DNA of 5,062 nt. Origin: Caldiserica bacterium UBA646. Lineage in GTDB: Bacteria > Caldisericota > Caldisericia > Caldisericales > Caldisericaceae. Both the position numbers and the translations under genes were made by a program. The stretch lies in assembly GCA_002299965.1 (NCBI GenBank), contig DBOM01000006.1, forward strand, positions 1-5,062, given 5' to 3'. How positions within the stretch are numbered: position 1 is the first letter of the stretch; every line of letters begins with the position of its first letter. Below are positions 1 through 5,040 of this stretch, piece after piece. The notes below the pieces were generated by a model. It had not been told where the DNA came from. It was given only the letters and a program-made list of their open reading frames with translations, and did no database searches.

Positions 1-25
1 AAAACTTGAGTCTTATATATGAGAG
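1..25 (+). promoter_or_regulatory. Partial ECF-type promoter, cassette A (-10 region only)
   Basis: The window opens inside what looks like a third copy of the promoter seen at 297-323 and 4990-5017. Bases 10-20 read GTCTTATATAT, against ATCTAATATAT and GTCTAATATAT in the other two copies. The -35 box would lie left of the window and cannot be seen. The assignment rests mainly on the shared leader that follows (about 21-72), which aligns with that of cassette B. The promoter would drive only the tiny frame at 180-242, or read on towards 560. Confidence 0.4.
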
Positions 26-187
26 AAGTAAATTTTTGGCAGGAGGCGCAGCGGAAAGAAATGAAGAAAAGGTGGTCATCGTATATTGTGAGGAGCTCGT
101 GAAACGAGTGAAGTAGCAATCTCGACCTTAACAAACAGGCATTATTTTAAGGAAATTTTATTTGAGGGAGGTGGCACAAATGAATGT
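10..187 (+). repeat. Promoter-leader repeat, copy A (interrupted)
   Basis: Bases 10-72 align with 318-379 at about 50 of 62 positions by hand count, with one gap. Shared stretches include AAATTTTTG, GCAGC and AAAGAAATG. The match resumes at 149-187 against 376-417 (AAGGAAA, TTTTATTTGA, GGAGG, ATGAATGTA). Between the two blocks copy A has about 80 extra bases that copy B lacks. The repeat covers the -10 box, leader, ribosome binding site and first codons, so a whole 5' gene unit was duplicated, not just a promoter motif. Confidence 0.7.
71..150. mobile_element. REP/MITE-like hairpin insertion in leader A
   Basis: This segment is missing from the otherwise similar leader B. It is flanked by AAGG at 69-72 and AAGG at 149-152, where B has one AAGG (376-379), which is what a 4-bp target duplication would leave. 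Inside is an imperfect palindrome. GGTC (74-77) can pair with GACC (124-127), ATTG (85-88) with CAAT (117-120), and CTCGT (96-100) with ACGAG (104-108) around a GAA loop. Its wording (GTCAT, ATTGTGAGGAG, GAAGTAGCAATCTCGAC) resembles the dispersed GTCATTGCGAGGAGC/GAAGCAATCTC repeats found in many bacterial genomes. That resemblance is from memory, and its copy number here is unknown. It has no coding capacity. Confidence 0.6.
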
Positions 188-242
188 AAAAATGTTGGAT
201 AAAAAGATAACTGTAAAAATTATTAAAAGGACAAAGGTTTAA
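180..242 (+). CDS. Tiny frame of 20 codons after a strong RBS, cassette A
   Basis: A near-ideal Shine-Dalgarno site (GAGGGAGG, 165-172) precedes ATG at 180, so initiation here is likely if the region is transcribed. The frame reads MNVKMLDKKITVKIIKRTKV and stops at TAA 240-242. It is basic, with no signal peptide and no recognisable family. The first three codons (ATG AAT GTA) and the RBS are shared with the frame at 409. It may be the surviving start of a decayed gene or a leader peptide. I favour a remnant, because the region of similarity to cassette B ends just after the start codons. Confidence 0.35.
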   Translation: MNVKMLDKKITVKIIKRTKV

Positions 243-287
243 AAAGGCATTTATGAGGATAATAGAAAAAAGTCAAAAAATTCTTTC

Positions 288-417
288 AAAAAGTGTGGAA
301 AATTTTGCCAGTTAGGGATCTAATATATAGTGGAATAAATTTTTGATAGGAAGTGCAGCAAAAAGAAATGTAGAAAAGGAAAATTTTATTTGAAGGAGGC
401 AGTGCAATATGAATGTA
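288..417 (+). repeat. Promoter-leader repeat, copy B
   Basis: This is the uninterrupted counterpart of copy A. It runs from an AAAAAGTGT box at 288-296 through the -10 region, a purine-rich leader and GAAGGAGG (392-399) to ATG AAT GTA at 409-417. The AAAAAGTGT start also occurs at 5041-5049 near the right edge. The copies differ by many scattered substitutions, so the duplication is old and not an assembly artefact. Confidence 0.65.
297..323 (+). promoter_or_regulatory. ECF-sigma-like promoter B, upstream of the operon
   Basis: GGAAAAT at 297-303 resembles the GGAACTT/GGAAC -35 class of ECF sigma factors. ATCTAA at 318-323 corresponds to the GTCTAA -10 box, 14 bases away. The better preserved copy at 4990-5017 has GGAACTT, a 15-base spacer and GTCTAA, and the stretch GTTAGG-N2-TCTAATATATAG is the same in both. 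Transcription would begin near 330 and leave a leader of about 230 bases before the gene at 560. No closer promoter for that gene stands out. The promoter type is inferred from consensus knowledge, and the cognate sigma factor is not in the window. Confidence 0.5.
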
Positions 418-438
418 TTTAGCAAAAGGTTGGCATAG
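409..438 (+). CDS. Tiny frame of 9 codons after a strong RBS, cassette B
   Basis: GAAGGAGG at 392-399 precedes ATG 409 at good spacing. The frame MNVFSKRLA ends at TAG 436-438. It is the positional equivalent of the frame at 180-242, and the two share MNV. At nine codons it is either a regulatory leader peptide or the stump of a truncated gene. Another frame begins 12 bases downstream at 450. Confidence 0.3.
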   Translation: MNVFSKRLA

Positions 439-449
439 AAAACAGAGTG

Positions 450-539
450 ATGAAAGAAGAATACAGAAGCAGCTTTAGGAAGTTTGCAGAACCAGAATCT
501 CAAAGTTTAGCTTTGTTATTTAAGGCTTTTAAATATTAA
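450..539 (+). pseudogene. Possible 29-codon remnant between leader B and the operon
   Basis: ATG 450 to TAA 537-539 encodes a charged N-terminus (MKEEYRSSFRKFAEPE) followed by a hydrophobic end (SLALLFKAFKY). The frame is open upstream to about 423, just after the start of the 9-codon frame, so a single frameshift could join the two. No clear Shine-Dalgarno site precedes ATG 450 and no family is recognised. It could be coding debris or chance. Confidence 0.2.
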
Positions 540-548
540 AAAATTTAT

Positions 549-554
549 AGGAGG
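549..554 (+). promoter_or_regulatory. Ribosome binding site of the first operon gene
   Basis: AGGAGG is a perfect Shine-Dalgarno core five bases before ATG 560. It fixes that start, together with the signal peptide that begins at once. Confidence 0.85.
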
Positions 555-559
555 CAAAT

Positions 560-1399
560 ATGAGAAACAAAAAATTGATTGCATTATTAATTGCAGCTCT
601 TCTTATTTTTTCTGTAGTCGTTATTCCTCAAGTTGTCTCTGCAGATCGGGACAGTACATTTGATGATGATCAGGTATTACCTGCTCGTGGTGAACAGTGG
701 ATAAATTTCACGATTAATTTCTATAAAAAGGAACTCCCTAATTATTTACCAAAAGATGTAAAGTTTGAGGTTGTTCGCAGCACTGATGGTGAAGGAGTGG
801 CTATTCATATGATTACACCTAAGAATTACACGGTAAAAGATATGATGTATCTGGATTCTCTGCAAAATAAGATAGATGATAAACTTGACAGTGCATGGAG
901 AGAAGAAAGCAAAAAGATCATAGAACAGAGACAAAATGGTATAAAAAGCCTTCTTCATACGTATCAGCATTTAAGTGGTACAGAATATTACTATTACTAT
1001 TATCAAACGGCCTTAGGAACTTCAATAGACACAGATGTTAATTTGTACGATTACGGTGCGTATAAGAAAGCAACGATGCAGGGAACCTCTCAAGTATGGA
1101 TCTCAGATCCTATGCAGGGTTATCAAAGGTTAAAGCTTGACGTCGGACTACACTTGTGGGGAATATCTGTTAGCGTTGGATACCCTCCTTCCGGCTCTAT
1201 TTCAGAAGATACCAAAACTTATTCTGACACTTGTTATGCCCCTAATACAAGAGATATTTTAAATTTTCCTATTTGGACGAGATATGCTCTTTCCTTTATT
1301 AGAGCAGGACAGGACCAGGATGGTTATATAACCTACAGTTTTGGTGGAACACAAACTACTGATTCTGTACACATCTATAGAGGATGCAATCTTCCTTAG
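560..1399 (+). CDS. Secreted protein of unknown family, 279 aa
   Basis: The protein begins with a classical Sec signal peptide. It has basic RNKK, a hydrophobic core from about L6 to V21, and a VSA/DRD signal peptidase I site after A28. The mature protein of about 251 residues has no lipobox or later membrane span, so release to the outside or a loose wall association is likely. Residues about 30-90 are mixed. About 95-137 is a charged helical stretch (KIDDKLDSAWREESKKIIEQ). From about 142 it looks beta-rich and aromatic, with six tyrosines in a row (143-148) and GTSQVWISDP and VGLHLWGISVSVGYPP segments. Only two cysteines occur in the mature part (C225, C276), and they could form a disulfide. 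I do not recognise the family. It is the first gene of a compact operon, and its stop overlaps or lies 8 bases before the next start, so translational coupling is likely. Confidence 0.85.
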   Translation: MRNKKLIALLIAALLIFSVVVIPQVVSADRDSTFDDDQVLPARGEQWINFTINFYKKELPNYLPKDVKFEVVRSTDGEGVAIHMITPKNYTVKDMMYLDSLQNKIDDKLDSAWREESKKIIEQRQNGIKSLLHTYQHLSGTEYYYYYYQTALGTSIDTDVNLYDYGAYKKATMQGTSQVWISDPMQGYQRLKLDVGLHLWGISVSVGYPPSGSISEDTKTYSDTCYAPNTRDILNFPIWTRYALSFIRAGQDQDGYITYSFGGTQTTDSVHIYRGCNLP

Positions 1400-1407
1400 T
1401 TTTTGTT

Positions 1408-3504
1408 ATGAAAAAACATTCATATAAGGTTATTGCTGTTGTAGTTATTATCTTACTTGCAGCTATTGGCGCTCTTCAAGGCGTGATAATTGCAAAAGAA
1501 AATAAAGCCCAGGATCTGTTCAACAGCCCTTCCTGGGCTGTAGATATAGAGAAGATAGCCTCCGCTGCATATGATGAAGAAGAAAATTACGCCGGGTTTA
1601 GTAGTTATGTAGATATAGATGAGGTATTTAAGACAGATTTAATTTCTACATATGCCTTTTCTAAATTGCTTCACTGTGTTGGAGAAGAAATTAGTAAACT
1701 CAAGAGAGACAGAATTTCATCTTTTTGTTTGAATAACATAGAAAATTATATGGAAGAATCTCCGGAAAGCTTTACACTAAATAAAGACGGATTGTGTTGC
1801 GAAGAAGAATGGATTTATATAAATCTTTCTTTGATGAACAAAAAGGACATTAATCTAATAAAAGACCAAATTTACTGGAAGGTAAATCGTCTGTATAAAA
1901 AGGGAGAACAAATTCTTGCTGTAACAGATAAAAAAGAAGCAACTTCTAAAAATATAGCACCTGTTTTATATACATACAAAATATTCCATCTTCTTGATCA
2001 ATTTCCCAATAATATGAATGAAGACAAATTATATTTTCTCAGGCTTTTCAGCGACAATAAATTTTTCTCTTCTCTGTTTTCAGAAGGGGACTCAGACACA
2101 ACAGGCCTCGTAATTATCCAATGTTTGGAGGAACTTTCCGTATCTCGAAATGCTGTTTCTAATCACACTCTGAATTCACGGAGGGAATGGTTCAATAAGC
2201 AATTGGACTATATAGAACATAATATAAAAAATCCGACTTTTGCAGGCATAACAATGTTTGAAGTGAGTAAGATTGCACCATTTCTTAATGAAAAGATTGT
2301 CCTTGAAGATAACTTTGTTAAGAGAATCTGCAATAACGAGCTCTATAAAGGAGGCTGGGCTACTGTACCAGGTTTCGCCATATGTTCTCCTATAGCAACA
2401 TACAGCATTGTTTGCCTTCTTGAAGAAACAGGAAATTTAGATAGAAGGAATAATAAAAAGGCAGAGAATTTGCTTAAAAGTATAAAAAAACTTGAAAGGG
2501 ACAATGGCTTTTCTAAACCATATGGACTAATTATTGATCCGGAATCTACATATTATGGTTTAAAGATATGGGAAGAGATACCTTTTCCTATTAATAGAGA
2601 AAAAGTTTTAAGCTATCTTAGCGACACTGCCCTCTTCTATATCAGAGATATTAGTGGTATTATTGACCAATTGCATAGTTTGGAAGGCGAAAAATATTCG
2701 GAAGAATTAGAAAAAGAATCAGGAGATCTGGCAGGCAATGCATTGAATGATACAAAAGGATTATACTATACAAAGCGATCAATGGATCTGTTAGAAGATC
2801 ATAGTTTGGACAGTAAAATAAAAACAGCCCTTTCCAAACTGGTGAATTCGGAACTTTTCGGCATAGGAGTTTCCTTTCTTCCACCAAATAGATTAATCCT
2901 CCATGAATTTTTCTGTATGTTTGAATTAACCAACGAAGAATGCCTTACAGTAATGGATAAATTTCAGAGTTTAGGCAGTCAATATGGTTTTGGTAAACCA
3001 TTCAATAGATATGAGTTTTATCAAAAATATTGGGGTGAATATGAGTCGAGTTACAACATTTTGGATGCACTTCCACCTGATAGGCTTGAAACGCCGGATA
3101 TATCTTATCTAGTTAGCATTTTGAAGCAATGCCAAGATACATATAACAATGAAAGAACTAACGGTATTATAAAGTTTCATCCAGGATATATAGTTACAAT
3201 GGAGAGGTTGAAGAAACATGGAGGAATGAATATTTACTTAAAAAAGCTTGTGTCCTTTAGATCAATAATATTCGGAGGATATAGGCGTACAAATAAAGTA
3301 TGGCTTCCTGATATGGATGATACTTATTTTGCAGTACATACATTCTCTATTTTGAATATTCATTATGGGAGAAAAACTATCAAAAAATTCCTATCGTTTA
3401 CCATATTGCATAGCGGTGGGTTTACCTTTGCCCCTTTCTCCAATATGAAAGGGGATTTAAGAAGCACAGCGGAAGGATTAGAGTTATGGGATTTGCATCC
3501 GTGA
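1408..3504 (+). CDS. Membrane-anchored alpha/alpha-toroid protein (terpene cyclase/prenyltransferase-like), 3' end probably frameshifted
   Basis: From ATG 1408 (698 aa) the protein opens with MKKHSYK and a hydrophobic segment (about 8-27) without a clear cleavage site, so it is probably an N-anchored extracellular protein. An upstream in-frame ATG at 1384 would add eight residues before this anchor. Neither start has a well-placed Shine-Dalgarno site, and coupling to the preceding gene is likely. Repeats typical of the terpenoid cyclase/protein prenyltransferase toroid are visible: GGW at 315-317 with ATYSIVCLLEETG, NGFSKPYG followed by DPESTYYGL at 377-385, GGY at 623-625 with PDMDDTYFAV, and GGF at 670-672 with GDLRSTAEGLEL. 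D635-M-D637-D638-T639 matches the DxDDT motif of class II cyclases. The middle (about 400-600) is poorly recognisable. The frame ends abruptly in WDLHP just after the last repeat, while the overlapping +2 frame continues as 3486-3746. Fold is fairly likely; activity is unknown. Confidence 0.7.
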   Translation: MKKHSYKVIAVVVIILLAAIGALQGVIIAKENKAQDLFNSPSWAVDIEKIASAAYDEEENYAGFSSYVDIDEVFKTDLISTYAFSKLLHCVGEEISKLKRDRISSFCLNNIENYMEESPESFTLNKDGLCCEEEWIYINLSLMNKKDINLIKDQIYWKVNRLYKKGEQILAVTDKKEATSKNIAPVLYTYKIFHLLDQFPNNMNEDKLYFLRLFSDNKFFSSLFSEGDSDTTGLVIIQCLEELSVSRNAVSNHTLNSRREWFNKQLDYIEHNIKNPTFAGITMFEVSKIAPFLNEKIVLEDNFVKRICNNELYKGGWATVPGFAICSPIATYSIVCLLEETGNLDRRNNKKAENLLKSIKKLERDNGFSKPYGLIIDPESTYYGLKIWEEIPFPINREKVLSYLSDTALFYIRDISGIIDQLHSLEGEKYSEELEKESGDLAGNALNDTKGLYYTKRSMDLLEDHSLDSKIKTALSKLVNSELFGIGVSFLPPNRLILHEFFCMFELTNEECLTVMDKFQSLGSQYGFGKPFNRYEFYQKYWGEYESSYNILDALPPDRLETPDISYLVSILKQCQDTYNNERTNGIIKFHPGYIVTMERLKKHGGMNIYLKKLVSFRSIIFGGYRRTNKVWLPDMDDTYFAVHTFSILNIHYGRKTIKKFLSFTILHSGGFTFAPFSNMKGDLRSTAEGLELWDLHP

Positions 3505-3746
3505 TGTATTTGGATTCAAATGAAGGAACTGAATATGGTCATTATATCTCAATAGGCAGGTCTTTTAAACAGGCATTTTTTGATGCAGCGTACAATCATC
3601 AGATATACTCAGATACTGTGGCAAGAGTAATGGGAGCAATAAAGTCTGAGAATGATAGCTATTGGTCTTACAGTACAGATCCTGACCCGTGGTTACAACA
3701 TCCAGAGGAATACGACTACTGGGATAGAGTTATTAATCCTACTTAA
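3486..3746 (+). pseudogene. DUF6345-like C-terminal fragment, 86 codons, separate frame or frameshifted tail of the toroid gene
   Basis: The frame encodes GFASVMYLDSNEGTEYGHY, then SFKQAFFDAAYNHQ, ARVMGA, ENDSYW and STDPDP, and ends in YDYWDRV. From memory this order resembles the end of DUF6345-type secreted proteins (GLHLLLGFATxxYD, an AW/F-xxAAxxxQ helix, a V-x-G/A segment, then a W-G-x-G-SDP-like end). The N-terminal two thirds of such a protein, including its His/Cys-rich core, is missing. There is no signal peptide. An ATG is present with GGAAGG ten bases earlier, so separate translation is possible. However, one extra G in the GGG run at 3488-3490 would join it to the toroid frame as GLELWGFASVMYLDS. 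It ends 13 bases before the lipoprotein start. I regard it as a fragment or displaced tail, not an independent protein. Confidence 0.5.
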
Positions 3747-3754
3747 GGGAGGTG
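3744..3754 (+). promoter_or_regulatory. Ribosome binding site deciding the lipoprotein start
   Basis: TAAGGGAGGTGG includes the previous stop codon and a strong GGGAGGTGG Shine-Dalgarno site just before ATG 3760. It shows that the in-frame ATG at 3652, inside the previous gene, is not the true start. The same GGGAGGTGGCA wording occurs at 167-176 in leader A. Confidence 0.8.
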
Positions 3755-3759
3755 GCATA

Positions 3760-4725
3760 ATGAAAAGTAAAATAAAAATTTCAAAGGCGATTATCATACT
3801 TTTAATGGTTACTCTCATAGGTTTAGCAATTTCCGGATGTGGTAAAACTCAGACAAAACTGCCACTTCTTAAACTTCCCCAGTTTGGTGGATTTACTCCC
3901 AATGACTTTGAAGTACAACTGAATGCGGACGTATCTAAACTCCCTAAACAGGCTACTGTCTACAAAATTGTTCCGCAGAAGATTGACGAACAAACCGTTG
4001 AAAAACTGTGTAAAATTTTTGGAGTTGGCATATCAGCTGTTAAGATTAAAAAGGAAAGTTTCGTTGTGAGAAAACAAAATGGAAAGGAGCTTGATATATA
4101 CAACGATACAGGCTTTTATGAATTTAATACGCAGAGTAAATATCATTATAGTCCAGGTAAAAGTGTTCCCTCAAAAGAAGAGTGTATAAAGATAGCAAAG
4201 TCATTCGCCGAAAAGTATAACCTGCTTCCAAAAATGTACCAGTATCGTATTGCTATAGGTAGTTATACAACTTATAATCCCTCTTTTAACGAGAGTATTA
4301 TAATTGATAGAACTGTGACTTTTTACCCTATTATTAACGGCAGAGAGATTCTTGGCCCAAAGTTCGGCATCACTATCGGGAATAGGGGCGAGATTGAAGG
4401 AGTTAATAATCATCTGTATAATATTGCTCCATTAAAAGGTGACTATGCTTTGAAATCAATCGATGAAGTAATTAAAGAGTTAAAAGAAAACAAATTGCAG
4501 TCATGGTGGATTAAACCTGATGAGCCAGATGTGAAAAAAGTCATTATTAATAAAGTAGAAATAGAATATTATGGAGATATCGGTACATCAATAAAGCTGG
4601 GGCAACTATTTGTTCAACCTGTCTATTATTTGTCCGGTGAAGTCATATTCAAAAATGGTAAAAAAGGAGAATTTGGAGTAAGTGTTCCTGCCGTAGACAA
4701 TCAGTACATTATTACAGGGAATTAA
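3760..4725 (+). CDS. Putative lipoprotein with YycI/PepSY-like extracellular region, 321 aa
   Basis: The start ATG 3760 is set by the strong upstream RBS. The N-terminus is basic (KSKIKISK), followed by a hydrophobic segment and the lipobox I-S-G-C, giving lipid attachment at C27. The mature part is therefore tethered to the outer face of the membrane. It begins with a short linker rich in K, L and P (KTQTKLPLLKLPQFGGF). From about 65 (ATVYKIVPQKIDEQTVEKLCKIFGV) it shows a strand-helix pattern. Around 125-160 is a SPGKSVPSKEECIKIAKSFAEKYNLLP-type helix, and at about 188-215 a hairpin (FYPIINGREILGPKFGITIG then GEIEGV). This pattern recalls YycH/YycI and PepSY-like domains and the N-terminal half of some DUF6345 proteins. 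That is from memory and not certain. No enzyme motif is seen. It is the last gene of the operon and ends 16 bases before the terminator stem. Confidence 0.75.
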   Translation: MKSKIKISKAIIILLMVTLIGLAISGCGKTQTKLPLLKLPQFGGFTPNDFEVQLNADVSKLPKQATVYKIVPQKIDEQTVEKLCKIFGVGISAVKIKKESFVVRKQNGKELDIYNDTGFYEFNTQSKYHYSPGKSVPSKEECIKIAKSFAEKYNLLPKMYQYRIAIGSYTTYNPSFNESIIIDRTVTFYPIINGREILGPKFGITIGNRGEIEGVNNHLYNIAPLKGDYALKSIDEVIKELKENKLQSWWIKPDEPDVKKVIINKVEIEYYGDIGTSIKLGQLFVQPVYYLSGEVIFKNGKKGEFGVSVPAVDNQYIITGN

Positions 4726-4741
4726 AAACCTGGTGAATTAC

Positions 4742-4776
4742 TTCAAAAAGGCGGGGGAACAGCCCGCCTTTTTGAA
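4742..4776 (+). terminator. Rho-independent terminator of the operon
   Basis: TTCAAAAAGGCGGG (4742-4755) and CCCGCCTTTTTGAA (4763-4776) form a perfect 14-bp stem around a 7-base loop. The GC-rich upper part followed by a T run is the classic form. The matching A run on the left means it could also work for transcripts arriving from the right. Confidence 0.93.
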
Positions 4777-4794
4777 AAATAAGACTTAATGGTT

Positions 4795-4814
4795 TGAGTG
4801 ATCCGCTCATTTTT
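4795..4814 (+). terminator. Weak second hairpin, possible back-up terminator
   Basis: TGAGTG (4795-4800) pairs with CGCTCA (4804-4809), including one G-T pair, around a 3-base loop. Five T residues follow (4810-4814). It is short and near the main terminator, so at most a back-up. Confidence 0.3.
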
Positions 4815-4837
4815 GTATTTATATATATCTAATCTGA

Positions 4838-4945
4838 GTGGTTCTCATACAATTTAATGTCCTCTACTTAGCACAGTTTTTATTTAATAAAATTGCAAAA
4901 GATTTGCCAGGTTATGATGTTTGGGGAGAAAAGTTTGGTTTGTAA
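4838..4945 (+). pseudogene. Possible 3' gene remnant in the intergenic region
   Basis: After TGA at 4835 this frame stays open to TAA 4943-4945 and ends in KIAKDLPGYDVWGEKFGL, which has the composition of real protein, preceded by LYLAQFLFN. There is no ATG and no Shine-Dalgarno site, and the only candidate start is GTG 4838. The context between a terminator and a promoter argues against a live gene. It may be the end of a deleted gene, or chance. No family is recognised. Confidence 0.2.
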
Positions 4946-4989
4946 GAAGTAGATGAAAGATGCTTTTTCAATATTTCAAAGAAACCTAT

Positions 4990-5017
4990 GGAACTTTTTT
5001 GCAAGTTAGGTGTCTAA
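4990..5017 (+). promoter_or_regulatory. ECF-sigma-like promoter C, pointing out of the window
   Basis: GGAACTT (4990-4996), a 15-base spacer and GTCTAA (5012-5017) match the textbook sigma-E/ECF promoter layout (GGAACTT, about 16 bases, GTCTAA). The spacer end GCAAGTTAGGT and the following TATATAG agree with promoter B (GCCAGTTAGGG, TATATAG). It would start transcription near 5024 into a gene beyond the window. It is the best preserved copy, and B is read against it. Confidence 0.6.
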
Positions 5018-5040
5018 TATATAGGAGAAAAGAATTTTTA

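Noticed and set aside
71..130. Riboswitch or T-box in leader A
   Set aside because: The hairpin is imperfect and absent from sibling leader B, and no riboswitch core motif is present. A repeat insertion explains it better.
253..315. Frame of 20 codons starting MRIIEKSQK
   Set aside because: It has no good RBS, runs through promoter B and is best explained as chance.
312..503. Minus-strand frame of 63 codons opposite leader B
   Set aside because: It lies antisense to the repeated leader, has no Shine-Dalgarno site and its Phe/Leu-rich content is what purine-rich AT DNA gives on the other strand.
746..970. Minus-strand frame of 74 codons
   Set aside because: It is fully inside the secreted-protein gene, with no RBS and shadow-like composition.
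2660..2887. Minus-strand frame of 75 codons
   Set aside because: It is fully inside the toroid gene and antisense to a well-supported coding frame.
3652..3759. N-terminal extension of the lipoprotein from ATG 3652
   Set aside because: It overlaps the previous frame and would bury the signal peptide. A strong RBS and a proper lipoprotein signal start at 3760.
4201..4413. Minus-strand frame of 70 codons
   Set aside because: It is fully inside the lipoprotein gene, with no initiation signal.
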